Shown here piece by piece: positions 15,652 to 24,327 of a stretch of DNA of 43,038 bases. The notes under the pieces were generated by a model, which was not told the origin of the DNA, did not search any database, and was given only the letters and a program-made list of their open reading frames with translations. Numbering within the stretch: the stretch's first letter is position 1; each line of letters begins with the position of its first letter. A program made the position numbers and the translations under genes. The stretch covers positions 1-43,038 of the forward strand of contig JAZRUI010000014.1 in NCBI GenBank assembly GCA_045652465.1. The letters are read 5' to 3'. The stretch is from SIG589 sp045652465 (GTDB lineage Bacteria > Bacillota > Clostridia > Oscillospirales > Acutalibacteraceae).

Positions 15652-17232
15652 TTAATTTTCCTCCGTTATTCTTTTTAAGAGTTTAATAGCTTCGGTTTCA
15701 AATTCTTGTTCGGTTTGGTTATTATAAATCGCATGGTTGGCGCGAGATAGGAAAAATGCGTTATCCTTTTGCGCCGAAAGGCGGGTTTGCGCTTCGGCTT
15801 CGCTCAAGTTATCGCGAGCTATTATGCGCTCCTTTTGCTTTTCTTGGGTTGAAAGCACGGCGATAACGGTATCGCAAATTTCATCAAGTCCGCTTTCATA
15901 TAAGGTTGGAGCATCGAGAATAACAGTCTTGCCGTTTATGAGCGATTTTATTCTCGCAACAACCGCGGGAAGCACGATTTGGTTTAACCTCTCGGTCTTT
16001 TCGCTCGAAGAAAACGCGCGGGAAGCGAGCAGCTTTCTATCAAGCTCGCCATTCTTTACAACATCGGCGCCGAATTCGCCCGCCAGCGCCTCTAAAAGCG
16101 CGGGGTCTTTGGTTGTTTCGCGGGCAACCTTATCGCAGTTTATAACATCGATTCCGAGCTCGCTCGCGGCATTGCAAAGGGTTGTTTTGCCAACGCCTGT
16201 CGGACCTGTAAGTCCAATGATTTTGCTGCCGATTTTAATAACATTAAAGCCTGCGGCTCGGATAAGGCGGTTATAAACCGCAAGGCCAACGCCCTGCTTT
16301 TCGGGCGCATGGGCATAAATCTTAGAAACGCCCAACGAATCAGCATTGCGAAGGGCGGAAAAAAGACCCTCCGCCAATGTTATGGGCATCGACCTGCTGC
16401 CATAGGCGATTTTGGGGCATTTAATCTTCCCCGCTTCCTCGAAGAAGCAAAGAGCGCCGCAGTTTTCCTTGCCGTTAACAAAATCGGCAAAGCTCTCGCC
16501 CTCAACCATTATAACCTCCACATCGGGAGAATAATGCTTATATTTCATTCCGGGGCTTGCAACGGGTTTTCCCTCTTCGGGCTCGGCGAGCACCGCAGGG
16601 TCGATTACCAAATCGGGCAAAACCTCTTTTAGCTGCTCGGCGGTTACGCCGCCCGGGCGCAAAAGCCTCGGCGGGTTGGTGCAAAGGGTTACCACGGTTG
16701 ATTCAACGCCAACCTCGCAGTTTCCCGAAAGGACCACTGCATCTATCTTGCCATCCAAATCGGAAATAACATGCGCAGCAGCGGTTGGACTCGGCGAGCC
16801 CGAAACATTTGCCGAAGGCGCGGCAAGCGGAAGAGCCGCCGCTTTTATTATATTATGCGCAACAGGGTGCGAAGGCATTCGCACCGCAACGGTAGAAAGC
16901 CCTGCGCAAACCGAGGGCGGAATTTTTTCGCTTCGCGGCAAAACAAGGGTTAAAGCGCCGGGCCAAAATTTTTCGGCTAATTCCGCCGCTTTTTTCGGAA
17001 TTTCGGCAGCAACCTCTAAGAGCATCTCCATATCGCTTATATGAACGATAAGGGGATTGTCCTGCGGGCGCCCTTTTGCCGAAAAAACGCTTTTAATCGC
17101 CGCTTCATCATATGCGCTTGCGGCAAGACCATAAACCGTTTCGGTTGGAATTGCCACAATGCCGCCGCGCCTTAAAATAAGGGCGGCTTCTTCAATGCCC
17201 TCCTGCGTTTCGGGCAATTTTTTTGTTATCAT
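15652..17232 (-). CDS. tsaC-coaE: Fused threonylcarbamoyl-AMP synthase (TsaC/Sua5) and dephospho-CoA kinase (CoaE)
   Basis: The 526-residue protein joins two enzymes. Residues 1-200 are the YrdC/Sua5 fold that makes threonylcarbamoyl-AMP for t6A37 tRNA modification, with IPTETVYGLAASA, SAKGRPQDNPLIVH and APSANVSGSPSPT. Residues 200-336 are the Sua5 C-terminal domain. Residues 337-526 form a complete 190-residue dephospho-CoA kinase, the last step of CoA synthesis, with P-loop GPTGVGKTT, VINCDKVARE and LDAPTLYESGLD. There is no stop or frameshift between them, and the linker is only a few residues. The start ATG overlaps the prfA stop by one base (TAATG). Separate genes are the rule for both enzymes; I know of no functional reason for joining them. 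Confidence 0.93.
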   Translation of the reverse strand: MITKKLPETQEGIEEAALILRRGGIVAIPTETVYGLAASAYDEAAIKSVFSAKGRPQDNPLIVHISDMEMLLEVAAEIPKKAAELAEKFWPGALTLVLPRSEKIPPSVCAGLSTVAVRMPSHPVAHNIIKAAALPLAAPSANVSGSPSPTAAAHVISDLDGKIDAVVLSGNCEVGVESTVVTLCTNPPRLLRPGGVTAEQLKEVLPDLVIDPAVLAEPEEGKPVASPGMKYKHYSPDVEVIMVEGESFADFVNGKENCGALCFFEEAGKIKCPKIAYGSRSMPITLAEGLFSALRNADSLGVSKIYAHAPEKQGVGLAVYNRLIRAAGFNVIKIGSKIIGLTGPTGVGKTTLCNAASELGIDVINCDKVARETTKDPALLEALAGEFGADVVKNGELDRKLLASRAFSSSEKTERLNQIVLPAVVARIKSLINGKTVILDAPTLYESGLDEICDTVIAVLSTQEKQKERIIARDNLSEAEAQTRLSAQKDNAFFLSRANHAIYNNQTEQEFETEAIKLLKRITEEN

Positions 17233-18305
17233 TATTCGTTCTCTGCCTTTAGCATTTCGGCGCGATAGAAGGTAATCAGCGAATCGATTATCTCATCCAA
17301 ATCGCCGTTTAATATTTGCTCGATTTTATAAAGGGTTAAACCGATTCTATGGTCGGTCACGCGGCCTTGAGGATAGTTATAGGTTCGAATGCGCTCGCTG
17401 CGGTCACCCGTTCCAACCTGCGCGCGGCGGTCGGAGGCAATCGCCTCGGTTTGCTCGGAAAGCATACGCTCATAAAGGCGGGAGCGCAAAACCTTCATTG
17501 CTTTATCCTTGTTTTTATGCTGGCTTCGCTCATCCTGACATTCAACAACAAGGCCAGTCGGCAAATGGGTTATGCGGATGGCGGATTCGGTTTTGTTAAC
17601 ATGCTGGCCGCCCGCGCCGCCTGCACGGTAGGTATCGATTTGGAGGTCGGCAGGGTTGATTTCAACCTCAACATCCTCGGCTTCGGGAAGAACCGCAACC
17701 GTAACGGTTGAGGTATGGATTCGGCCCGAGGTTTCGGTTTCGGGAACGCGCTGAACGCGATGAACGCCGCTTTCATATTTAAAGCGAGAATAAGCGCCCT
17801 CGCCCTCAATCATAAAGCTGACTTCCTTCCAGCCGCCAAGCTCGGTTTCGTTGCCGCCCATAAGTTCTATCTTCCAGCGCTTCGATTCGGCATACATCGA
17901 ATACATTCTCATAAGGCTGCCCGCAAAGAGCGCCGCCTCCTCGCCGCCTGCGCCGCCGCGAATTTCGATGATAACATTCTTATCATCGTTGGGGTCGCGC
18001 GGGAGGAGAAGAATTTTAAGTTCCTCTGCGCAGGTTTCCTGCACCTTTTTTGCCTCGCGAAGTTCTTCCTCGGCAAGCTCCTTAAAATCCTTATCAAGAG
18101 AGCTATCCTCCAAAAGGAGAAGAGCCTCCTCCTCGGCGGTTTTTGCCGCTGTGTATTCGCGGAATTTTTCAACAACAGGGGTTAGCTGCTTATGCTCTTT
18201 CATGAGCTTTTTATACTGCTCCTGGTCAGACACGACAGCCACATCCATCAAAAGCTCGCCTATTTCTTCAAAGCGCTTTTCAACCGCTTTTAACTTATCA
18301 AACAT
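17232..18305 (-). CDS. prfA: Peptide chain release factor 1
   Basis: RF1 reads UAA and UAG stop codons and triggers peptide release. The 357-residue protein has the domain 1 helices, the codon-recognition tripeptide in RVPETETSGRIHTS (Pro-Glu-Thr at 188-190, the PxT form of RF1 rather than the SPF of RF2), and the catalytic GGQ at 232-234 in AGGAGGQHVNKTES. The start overlaps the DUF951 gene by eight bases. The methylase PrmC that normally modifies GGQ and often follows prfA is absent here; tsaC-coaE occupies that place. A working RF1 means UAG should normally terminate in this organism. Confidence 0.98.
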   Translation of the reverse strand: MFDKLKAVEKRFEEIGELLMDVAVVSDQEQYKKLMKEHKQLTPVVEKFREYTAAKTAEEEALLLLEDSSLDKDFKELAEEELREAKKVQETCAEELKILLLPRDPNDDKNVIIEIRGGAGGEEAALFAGSLMRMYSMYAESKRWKIELMGGNETELGGWKEVSFMIEGEGAYSRFKYESGVHRVQRVPETETSGRIHTSTVTVAVLPEAEDVEVEINPADLQIDTYRAGGAGGQHVNKTESAIRITHLPTGLVVECQDERSQHKNKDKAMKVLRSRLYERMLSEQTEAIASDRRAQVGTGDRSERIRTYNYPQGRVTDHRIGLTLYKIEQILNGDLDEIIDSLITFYRAEMLKAENE

Positions 18306-18489
18306 TCTCCTCTTCCCTCTCTATGCGTTTAATATTTTTTTCAACCTTTGTTCGCGGAGCCATAACCTCGTGGCCGCAGCCGCTGCAACGAATTTTAAAA
18401 TCCATGCCAACTCGCAGCACCAAAAAGCTATCGCTTCCGCAGGGGTGTTTTTTCTTCATTTTGAGAATATCGCCTACGCGAACATCCAT
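18298..18489 (-). CDS. DUF951 family small zinc-ribbon-like protein
   Basis: The 63-residue product matches DUF951: VRVGDILKMKKKHPCGSDSF, then VLRVGMDFKIRCSGCGHEVM, and a basic tail. The HPCG and CSGCG cysteines could hold a zinc ion. The family is common in Firmicutes and of unknown function; its SH3-like barrel resembles nucleic-acid binders. It opens the operon with prfA, tsaC-coaE and the M18 peptidase, and its stop lies within the prfA start region (ATGTTTGA), indicating coupled translation. GGAGTGAG precedes the ATG, and a TATAAT on the minus strand (18507-18512) is the likely -10. Confidence 0.92.
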   Translation of the reverse strand: MDVRVGDILKMKKKHPCGSDSFLVLRVGMDFKIRCSGCGHEVMAPRTKVEKNIKRIEREEENV

Positions 18490-18556
18490 ATTCTCACTCC
18501 AAACATATTATATCAGTTTAATTATATACTATAACTTAAGTTTAGGCAATAACTTC

Positions 18557-18585
18557 TTGCTAAATAGTCGGGCGCGTGGTAAAAT
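18557..18585 (+). promoter_or_regulatory. Promoter of the YhaO-YhaN pair
   Basis: TTGCTA (18557-18562), 17 bp ending in GTGG, TAAAAT (18580-18585). The start would be near 18592, about 27 bases before the TTG start codon. Confidence 0.65.
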
Positions 18586-18618
18586 TATTTTGTAAAATTT
18601 AGGTGATGAGGTGATTTT

Positions 18619-19704
18619 TTGCCGCTTAAAATAGTTCATTGTGCCGACCTGCATATCGATAGCGCACACGCTCTCTTCGGCAATCGCGCCGCGCGCCGAG
18701 CCGCGGAGGTTGCCAACGCTCTTTTTGCGGTTACTGCGCATTGTCGCGAAATCGGCGCCGATGTTTTGCTGATTGCAGGCGACCTTTTCGATAATCCCTG
18801 CCCCCAAGAGGGATGGGTTGAAAGCGTTAAGGAAAACCTCGCCGGTTTAACCGAAACCGAGGTTTTCATTGTTGCGGGAAACCACGATTATATAACACCC
18901 TCATCTCCCTACCTTGATGACTGGGGCGAGCATATTCATATCTTTAAAGAGAGCGATTGCCTTGAATTCGATAACTATAGAGTTTATGGCGAGAGCTTTT
19001 TTGAACCCTTTTCTAACGGCGCTTTGCTTCCCGCCGCCAAGGATGACACCAAAATAAACATCCTTCTTATGCACGGCGACATTTGCGGCGGACCCTATAA
19101 TCCGCTGACCGAGCAAAAAATTGCCGCAACGGGAATGGATTACATTGCGCTCGGACATATTCACGCCTACAGCGGAGTTAAATATGCCCACGGCGTTTCT
19201 TATGCCTATCCCGGCAGCTGCGAGCCGCTCGGATTTGATGAAACGGGCGACCACGGAGTTCTTTCGGGAACCCTTTTTAAGGGGCAGGCCGATTTAAGCT
19301 TCGTTCCCCTTTGCCGCCGCCGCTTTTTGGAGCTCGCGGTTGATACTGCGCAGTTTTCGGATAATGCGGGGCTCGAAAAGCACCTAAACGAGCAGCTTAT
19401 CCCTCATGAAAACGATATGATTAAAATCATCCTCTCGGGCGAATGCGATTTTGCCATAAACCGCGAAAAGCTCAAAACCGTGCTGGAGGATAAGGTTTTT
19501 CTCCTTAAAATTAAGGACCGAACATATCCTAAAGAAAACCTCTCGCTGCTCCGCAAGGAGCAAACCCTTAAGGGATTTTTCACCGATAGGATGCTGACAA
19601 TTATAGAAAACGCGGATGGCGAAGAAAAAGAAGAAGCCTCTCGCGCCCTGCGACTTGGGCTTGCCGCGTTTGCAGGAAGGGAGGTTTCGCTCCTTGAAGA
19701 TTAA
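18619..19704 (+). CDS. DNA repair metallophosphoesterase, SbcD/YhaO-like
   Basis: This is a calcineurin-like nuclease related to Mre11/SbcD. The 361-residue product has the full metal-site series: VHCADLHIDSA, LIAGDLFDNP, VAGNHDYI, LMHGDICGG and LGHIHAYS. A beta-rich capping domain fills residues 220-340. The start is TTG, with GAGGTGAT upstream at a good distance. The ATPase partner starts 11 bases before this stop codon. It is probably the nuclease of a YhaO/YhaN complex acting on DNA ends; Bacillus YhaO is a neighbour of YhaN in the same order. Size and motifs are normal. Confidence 0.93.
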   Translation: MPLKIVHCADLHIDSAHALFGNRAARRAAEVANALFAVTAHCREIGADVLLIAGDLFDNPCPQEGWVESVKENLAGLTETEVFIVAGNHDYITPSSPYLDDWGEHIHIFKESDCLEFDNYRVYGESFFEPFSNGALLPAAKDDTKINILLMHGDICGGPYNPLTEQKIAATGMDYIALGHIHAYSGVKYAHGVSYAYPGSCEPLGFDETGDHGVLSGTLFKGQADLSFVPLCRRRFLELAVDTAQFSDNAGLEKHLNEQLIPHENDMIKIILSGECDFAINREKLKTVLEDKVFLLKIKDRTYPKENLSLLRKEQTLKGFFTDRMLTIIENADGEEKEEASRALRLGLAAFAGREVSLLED

Positions 19705-21901
19705 CCGCATAAAAATCGACCGCTTCGGCGGGCTTCGCGATTTTTCGCTAAATCTTAACGAGGGATTTAACCTTGTTTTCGGAAACAACGAGGACGGAAA
19801 ATCAACAACCCTCGCCTTCTTGCGCCTTATGTTTTATGGCAACGCGACCCAAAAAGGCGACCTTTCGACCAATTTGCGCCGCCGTTTCACCCCGTTTTCG
19901 GGGGATAAAATGGGTGGTGAGGTTGAATTCACCCACCAAGGCAAAACCTATCTCCTCTCTAAACAGTTTGGCAAGACCCCGCGCAGCGACAAAACCGTTT
20001 TGCTCGATATAGCGCGAGGCGAACCCGTTAACATTGAGGGCGAAATCGGCGAAAGTCTTTTCGGGATGAGCTGTGCCGCATTTGAGCGCAGCATCTTCAT
20101 AAGCGGATTCACCCCCGCGGAGGATGGCTCCGCCGAGCTCTCGGCAAGGCTTGCCTCGCTTTATTTCTCGGGCGACCAAAACGAATCCTTCGCTACGATT
20201 CGCGAGCGACTTTGCGATGCGCAAAACGAGTTTCACACCAGCCGCAAAAAAGGCTCCGCCGACCGATTAATCGAGAAAATCGAAGAGCTTGAAGCCGAAA
20301 AAAGGCGCGCCTTTGAAAACGAGAGCGAGCGCAAAAGAAAAATAGATGAACTAAAGCAAACCGAGGCAACGCTTGAAGAGTTTTCCGAGGAAAAAACAAG
20401 ACTTGAAAAGCTTCTCGAGCAGGCCTCGCTCAACGAAAAAATAAAAGAATATCGCGCGGAAATTGAGCGCCGAAACGAACTGAAGGAGCTCGAAGCCAAA
20501 ACCGTTGCGGAAGAGAAGCTTCAAAAAGCCGAAGCGCTGCTAAACGATAGCGAAAGGCTGCTTTCCTCGGCAAAGGAAAAAAGGAGCATCTATTCGGAAG
20601 AAATTGCCGACGAAGGCGACCTCTCCGCCGACCTTTCTTCCGCCCTCCAAACGCTAACCGCGGCGGGCAACAAAACCGCCGAAATCAAGGCAAAAATTGA
20701 GTCCGCCGAAACGCAAGGCAAGAGCCCTGCAGGCGGCGCCGCACTTTATTTTGTTGCCGCTTTTTGCTTCGCGTTGGGCGCAGTTTGCGGCTTCTTTGCA
20801 ACCCCTGTTTTCCTCGCTCTTTTAGCTCCTGCCGCAATAATGCTTTGCCTTGGATTTGCTAAAATTTCAGGCAAGAAAAAAGATGCGATTAAGAGGGATT
20901 CGCTCCTTCTCGACCTAAAGCGAGAGCTGCTCTTCTCCGAAGAGCAAGAGCGCCGCGCAAACGATAATTATCTTATCCTTCGCGAGCGCCAAAGGCTATC
21001 GCACGAGAGCCGCGAAAAGGCACTCGATGAGCGCAAAAACGCCCTCGATGAGGCAAACCTGCAAATCGAAAAAGCCGCCCTTCTCAAAAAAGAGGCAGCC
21101 GTTATTTTAGGCGAGAGCGATGACCTTTCGTTAGCGCTTGCCGCGCAACGCGAGCAGGCCCTAAAGCTTCGAAACCTTCGCGAATGGTTAAGCGCCAGCC
21201 CCTTCAGCGATATGACCGATGAGCAGCTCGCTGACATCGTTTCATCCGTTTCGGAAGGAGAGCCCTCCGCGGCTGGAGATTATGCCGCCGAGATAAAGGC
21301 GCTCGACCAAAAAATCAACGCATCGCACGCGCTTTGCGCTCGACTTTTGACCGAAAACGAGAATCTTCTCAAAACCTATCGCACCATCGGCGTTATTGAA
21401 AACGATATTGCAAAAACCCACAAAGCTCTATTAGAGCAGGAAAAGCATTTCGGCGCCCTTCAGTTTGCCGAAAAGGTTTTAAGCGAGGCATACGATGAGA
21501 TGCGCCGCAATTTTGCGCCCGAGCTTAACCGCCTGACAAGCGCTCTCCTTGAGGGTCTCACGGGCGGAAAGCACAGCCGCGCAACCGTTTCGGATGACCT
21601 CAAGGTCACGGTTAGCGAAGCGGGCGAAAACCCCTATTCCGCCGAATATTTGAGCGCGGGAAGCGCCGACCAAACCGAGCTTTGCCTGCGACTTGCCATT
21701 GCAAAGCTTACGGGCGGCGAGCAAAACCTCCCGCTCCTGTTAGATGATGTTTTGATGCAATATGATGACACCCGCGCCATGGTTGCAACCAAATTCTTCT
21801 CGGAATACGCCAAGGAAAATCAGGTTATTTTGTTCACTTGCCACGGCTTCTTTAAAGAGCTTGCGGCTCGAAACGGCGCAAACATTGTTGTTATGAAATA
21901 A
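19694..21901 (+). CDS. SMC-like ATPase, SbcC/YhaN type
   Basis: This is the partner ATPase of the upstream nuclease, Rad50/SbcC-like. The 735-residue protein has a Walker A variant GNNEDGKST at about 30-38, long charged coiled coils (about 190-340 and 400-600), and a C-terminal ABC signature LSAGSADQTELCLRLA near 653 with Walker B LPLLLDDVL near 680. Unlike SbcC it has two hydrophobic helices in the middle (about 350-395, starting AALYFVAAFCFALGAV) where a zinc hook would be, as in YhaN, which suggests membrane attachment. The start is TTG at 19694, preceded by GGGAGG and overlapping the nuclease stop; upstream codons in this frame lie inside the nuclease gene. Confidence 0.92.
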   Translation: MKINRIKIDRFGGLRDFSLNLNEGFNLVFGNNEDGKSTTLAFLRLMFYGNATQKGDLSTNLRRRFTPFSGDKMGGEVEFTHQGKTYLLSKQFGKTPRSDKTVLLDIARGEPVNIEGEIGESLFGMSCAAFERSIFISGFTPAEDGSAELSARLASLYFSGDQNESFATIRERLCDAQNEFHTSRKKGSADRLIEKIEELEAEKRRAFENESERKRKIDELKQTEATLEEFSEEKTRLEKLLEQASLNEKIKEYRAEIERRNELKELEAKTVAEEKLQKAEALLNDSERLLSSAKEKRSIYSEEIADEGDLSADLSSALQTLTAAGNKTAEIKAKIESAETQGKSPAGGAALYFVAAFCFALGAVCGFFATPVFLALLAPAAIMLCLGFAKISGKKKDAIKRDSLLLDLKRELLFSEEQERRANDNYLILRERQRLSHESREKALDERKNALDEANLQIEKAALLKKEAAVILGESDDLSLALAAQREQALKLRNLREWLSASPFSDMTDEQLADIVSSVSEGEPSAAGDYAAEIKALDQKINASHALCARLLTENENLLKTYRTIGVIENDIAKTHKALLEQEKHFGALQFAEKVLSEAYDEMRRNFAPELNRLTSALLEGLTGGKHSRATVSDDLKVTVSEAGENPYSAEYLSAGSADQTELCLRLAIAKLTGGEQNLPLLLDDVLMQYDDTRAMVATKFFSEYAKENQVILFTCHGFFKELAARNGANIVVMK

Positions 21902-21934
21902 AAAAATCCCCAGCCTTTCGGTTGGGGATTTTTA
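21901..21934 (+). terminator. Bidirectional terminator between yhaN-like gene and glnN
   Basis: AAAATCCCCAGCC (21903-21915) pairs with GGTTGGGGATTTT (21920-21932) with one G-T wobble around TTTC. A- and T-runs flank both sides. The stops of both convergent genes lie within ten bases of the stem. Confidence 0.88.
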
Positions 21935-21940
21935 GTTTTA

Positions 21941-24028
21941 TTAGATATCGAAAAGCAGCTGACCATAGGATGAATAGGGCCAATCAAGCGCCGACATATT
22001 CATCTCGATTTCATCAACATCAACGCGAAGTTCTTCCATTGCGCGAAGAACAGTGTCGCGATAATAACGAGCGGTTTTAAGCTCGCCCGAAACCTTGATT
22101 GCCGAAACGGCATTCTCAAGCTTCGCAACGCCATCGAAAACGCGATCGGCATGGCAAGAAAGCTTCTTTAAAAGGCCTTCCTCCAAGCGCCAAGAGCAGC
22201 TAACCTTTGCCGCCTTTTTCTTGGCGATGTTATCGGCGAGTTTCGCGGTGTATGCGCTGACTGCGGGCATAACATCCTTCTTAACCATATCGAGCATTGT
22301 TAACGCCTCGATGTTGATAACCTTGCAATAATTCTCAAGCATTATCTCATAGCGAGATTCAAGCTCGGCGCGGGTTAAGATGCCATACTTTGTGAAGACA
22401 TCGATGGTTTTTTCTTCAATATAAACGGGCAGGGCGTCAACGGTTGATTCGAGGTTAAGAAGTCCGCGCTCGGCAGCCTCTTTCTTCCATTCATCCGAAT
22501 AGCCATCGCCGTTGAAGATGATGCGCTTATGATTCTTATATGTATCGCGGATAAGCTCAAGCACGGCATTCTCGAAATCGGCAGCACCCTCAAGACGGTC
22601 GGCAAAATCATCGAGGACCTTGCTGACAATGGTGTTGAGGATAACATTAGGCTCGGTTATCGAATGGTTAGAGCCGAGCATACGGAATTCGAATTTATTA
22701 CCCGTGAACGCAAGGGGCGATGTGCGGTTGCGGTCGGTTGTGTCCTTGCGGAAATGGGGCAAGAAATGGGTTCCTGTTTCGAGCTCGGGCATCTTCTCGC
22801 CGCTATATTCCTCGCCTGCCTCGATAGCATCTAAAATATCGGTCAGTTGAGAGCCGAGGAAGATAGAAACAATGGCGGGAGGAGCCTCGTTTGCGCCAAG
22901 GCGATGGTCATTTCCCGGGGTTGCAACGCTAGCGCGCAAAAGACCCTGATATTCATTGGTTGCGCGAATAACAGCTGCAAGCACCAAAAGGAAAAGCTTG
23001 TTATCCTGCGGCTTTTTGCCGGGCTTTAAGAGGTTAACACCTGTATCGGTTGCTATCGACCAGTTGTTATGCTTGCCGCTGCCGTTAACGCCCTTGAAGG
23101 GTTTTTCATGGAGCAGGCAAACAAGGTCATGGCGCTGCGCGGTTTTCTTCATCATTTCCATAACCAGCTGGTTTTGGTCGCAGGCTATGTTAACATCGGA
23201 ATAAACAGGAGCCAATTCGTGCTGCGCGGGAGCCGCCTCGTTATGCTCGGTTTTGGCAACAACGCCAAGCTTCCAAAGCTCGCGGTCGAGCTCGCTCATA
23301 AACTTTTTAACGCGGGGCTTGATGGCGCCGAAATAATGGTCGTCCATCTCCTGACCCTTGGGAGGACGACCGCCCATGAGGGTTCTTCCGCAATAGGTTA
23401 AATCCTTGCGGGATTTATAATATTTTTTGTCGATAAGGAAATATTCCTGCTCCGCACCAACCTCAACAATTACCTTCTTAACATCATCCATGCCAAAAAG
23501 CTTAACGATGCGCAAAGCCTTCTCGCTGATTACCTCCATTGAACGGAGCAGCGGAGTCTTGCGGTCGAGCGCTTCGCCGCCATAGGAGCAAAACGCGGTT
23601 GGGATGCAAAGAGTGTCATCTTTTACGAAGGCATAGGAGGTCGGGTCCCAAGCGGTGTAGCCGCGGGCTTCGAAGGTTGAACGAATTCCGCCCTAGGGGA
23701 AGGAGGATGCATCAGACTCGCCCTTTATGAGCTCCTTGCCCGAGAATTCCATTATAACGCTTCCATCCTTTGCGGGGGAAATAAAGCTATCATGTTTTTC
23801 GGCGGTTATTCCGGTCATGGGCTGGAACCAATGCGTGAAATGGGTTGCGCCCTTCTCGATTGCCCAGTCCTTCATTGCGGCGGCAACCTCGTTTGCCGTT
23901 GTTGTATCGAGTTCTTGGCCCTCGTTAACGGTGTGCATAAATTTTTCATACACCTCGGGGCTTAAGCGCTCTTTCATCACGGCATCGCTGAATACCATGC
24001 TGCCGAATAATTCTTCAATCATAGACAT
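21941..24028 (-). pseudogene. glnN: Type III glutamine synthetase, interrupted by an in-frame TAG
   Basis: GlnN makes glutamine from glutamate, ammonia and ATP. The frame from 24028 encodes the GSIII N-terminus for 111 residues to DASSFP, then TAG at 23693-23695. The same frame then goes straight on with GGIRSTFEARGYTAWDPTS, KDDTLCIPTAFCSYGGEA and so on to the normal end, about 695 codons in all with no other defect. Relatives usually have Ser or Asn at this position, so a single change of TCG to TAG explains it. The internal ATG at 23539 has no ribosome site. Possible readings are a recent nonsense mutation, a sequence error, or readthrough. Two promoter-like sites and GGAGGC precede the start. 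Confidence 0.85.
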
Positions 24029-24069
24029 TTATGTTTGCCTCCGTACTTAATTTCTCAAAATACCATATA

Positions 24070-24130
24070 ATAATACAACATTTTTAAGGTGTTAGTCAAT
24101 AGTATATTCCCCTTCCCCCATAGCAGTCAA
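24070..24130 (-). promoter_or_regulatory. Tandem promoters of glnN
   Basis: On the minus strand there are two TTGACT boxes with 18-bp spacers. One runs from 24125-24130 to TATACT at 24101-24106, the other from 24094-24099 to TATTAT at 24070-24075. They are 31 bp apart, so the upstream start point falls on the downstream -35. Such stacking often goes with nitrogen or growth-phase control, but no known operator is recognised. Confidence 0.5.
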
Positions 24131-24172
24131 CAAATTTTCAAAAAATCTATCTATTTTTGCTTAAAACGGGGT

Positions 24173-24240
24173 TAAACTTAATTTTATTAAGCGAGAGGCT
24201 TATCCACTTAACAAAATCAAGTGTCTAAACTTAATTTTAT
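24173..24240. repeat. Direct repeats upstream of putP
   Basis: TAAACTTAATTTTAT occurs at 24173-24187 and again at 24226-24240, a 15-bp identity with a 53-bp period (about five helical turns). The first copy extends into the inverted repeat CTTAAT-TTT-ATTAAG. Between them lies CACTT/AAGTG, a small inverted repeat. The array sits just upstream of the putP promoter, so a regulator binding two sites by looping is possible. Confidence 0.5.
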
Positions 24241-24265
24241 GCATCATTTGTGCCGCATTTGGCTA

Positions 24266-24294
24266 TTGCAGTTTTTGAGCCGTTGTGATATACT
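24266..24294 (+). promoter_or_regulatory. Promoter of the putP-like gene
   Basis: TTGCAG (24266-24271), 17 bp, TATACT (24289-24294). The start would be near 24301, with a leader of about 27 bases holding AAAAGGGG. Confidence 0.65.
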
Positions 24295-24327
24295 AAACCA
24301 TATATTATTAAAAGGGGAAATTTCACA

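Noticed and set aside
21941..23539. A separate gene starting at the ATG at 23539
   Set aside because: The ATG has no ribosome binding site and lies within conserved glutamine synthetase sequence; the conserved frame continues upstream to the TAG and beyond it.
23693..23695. Genome-wide reassignment of TAG to an amino acid
   Set aside because: manA, spoIIE, the M18 aminopeptidase, trkA and the glycosyltransferase all end at TAG in the expected place, and an ordinary RF1 gene is present.
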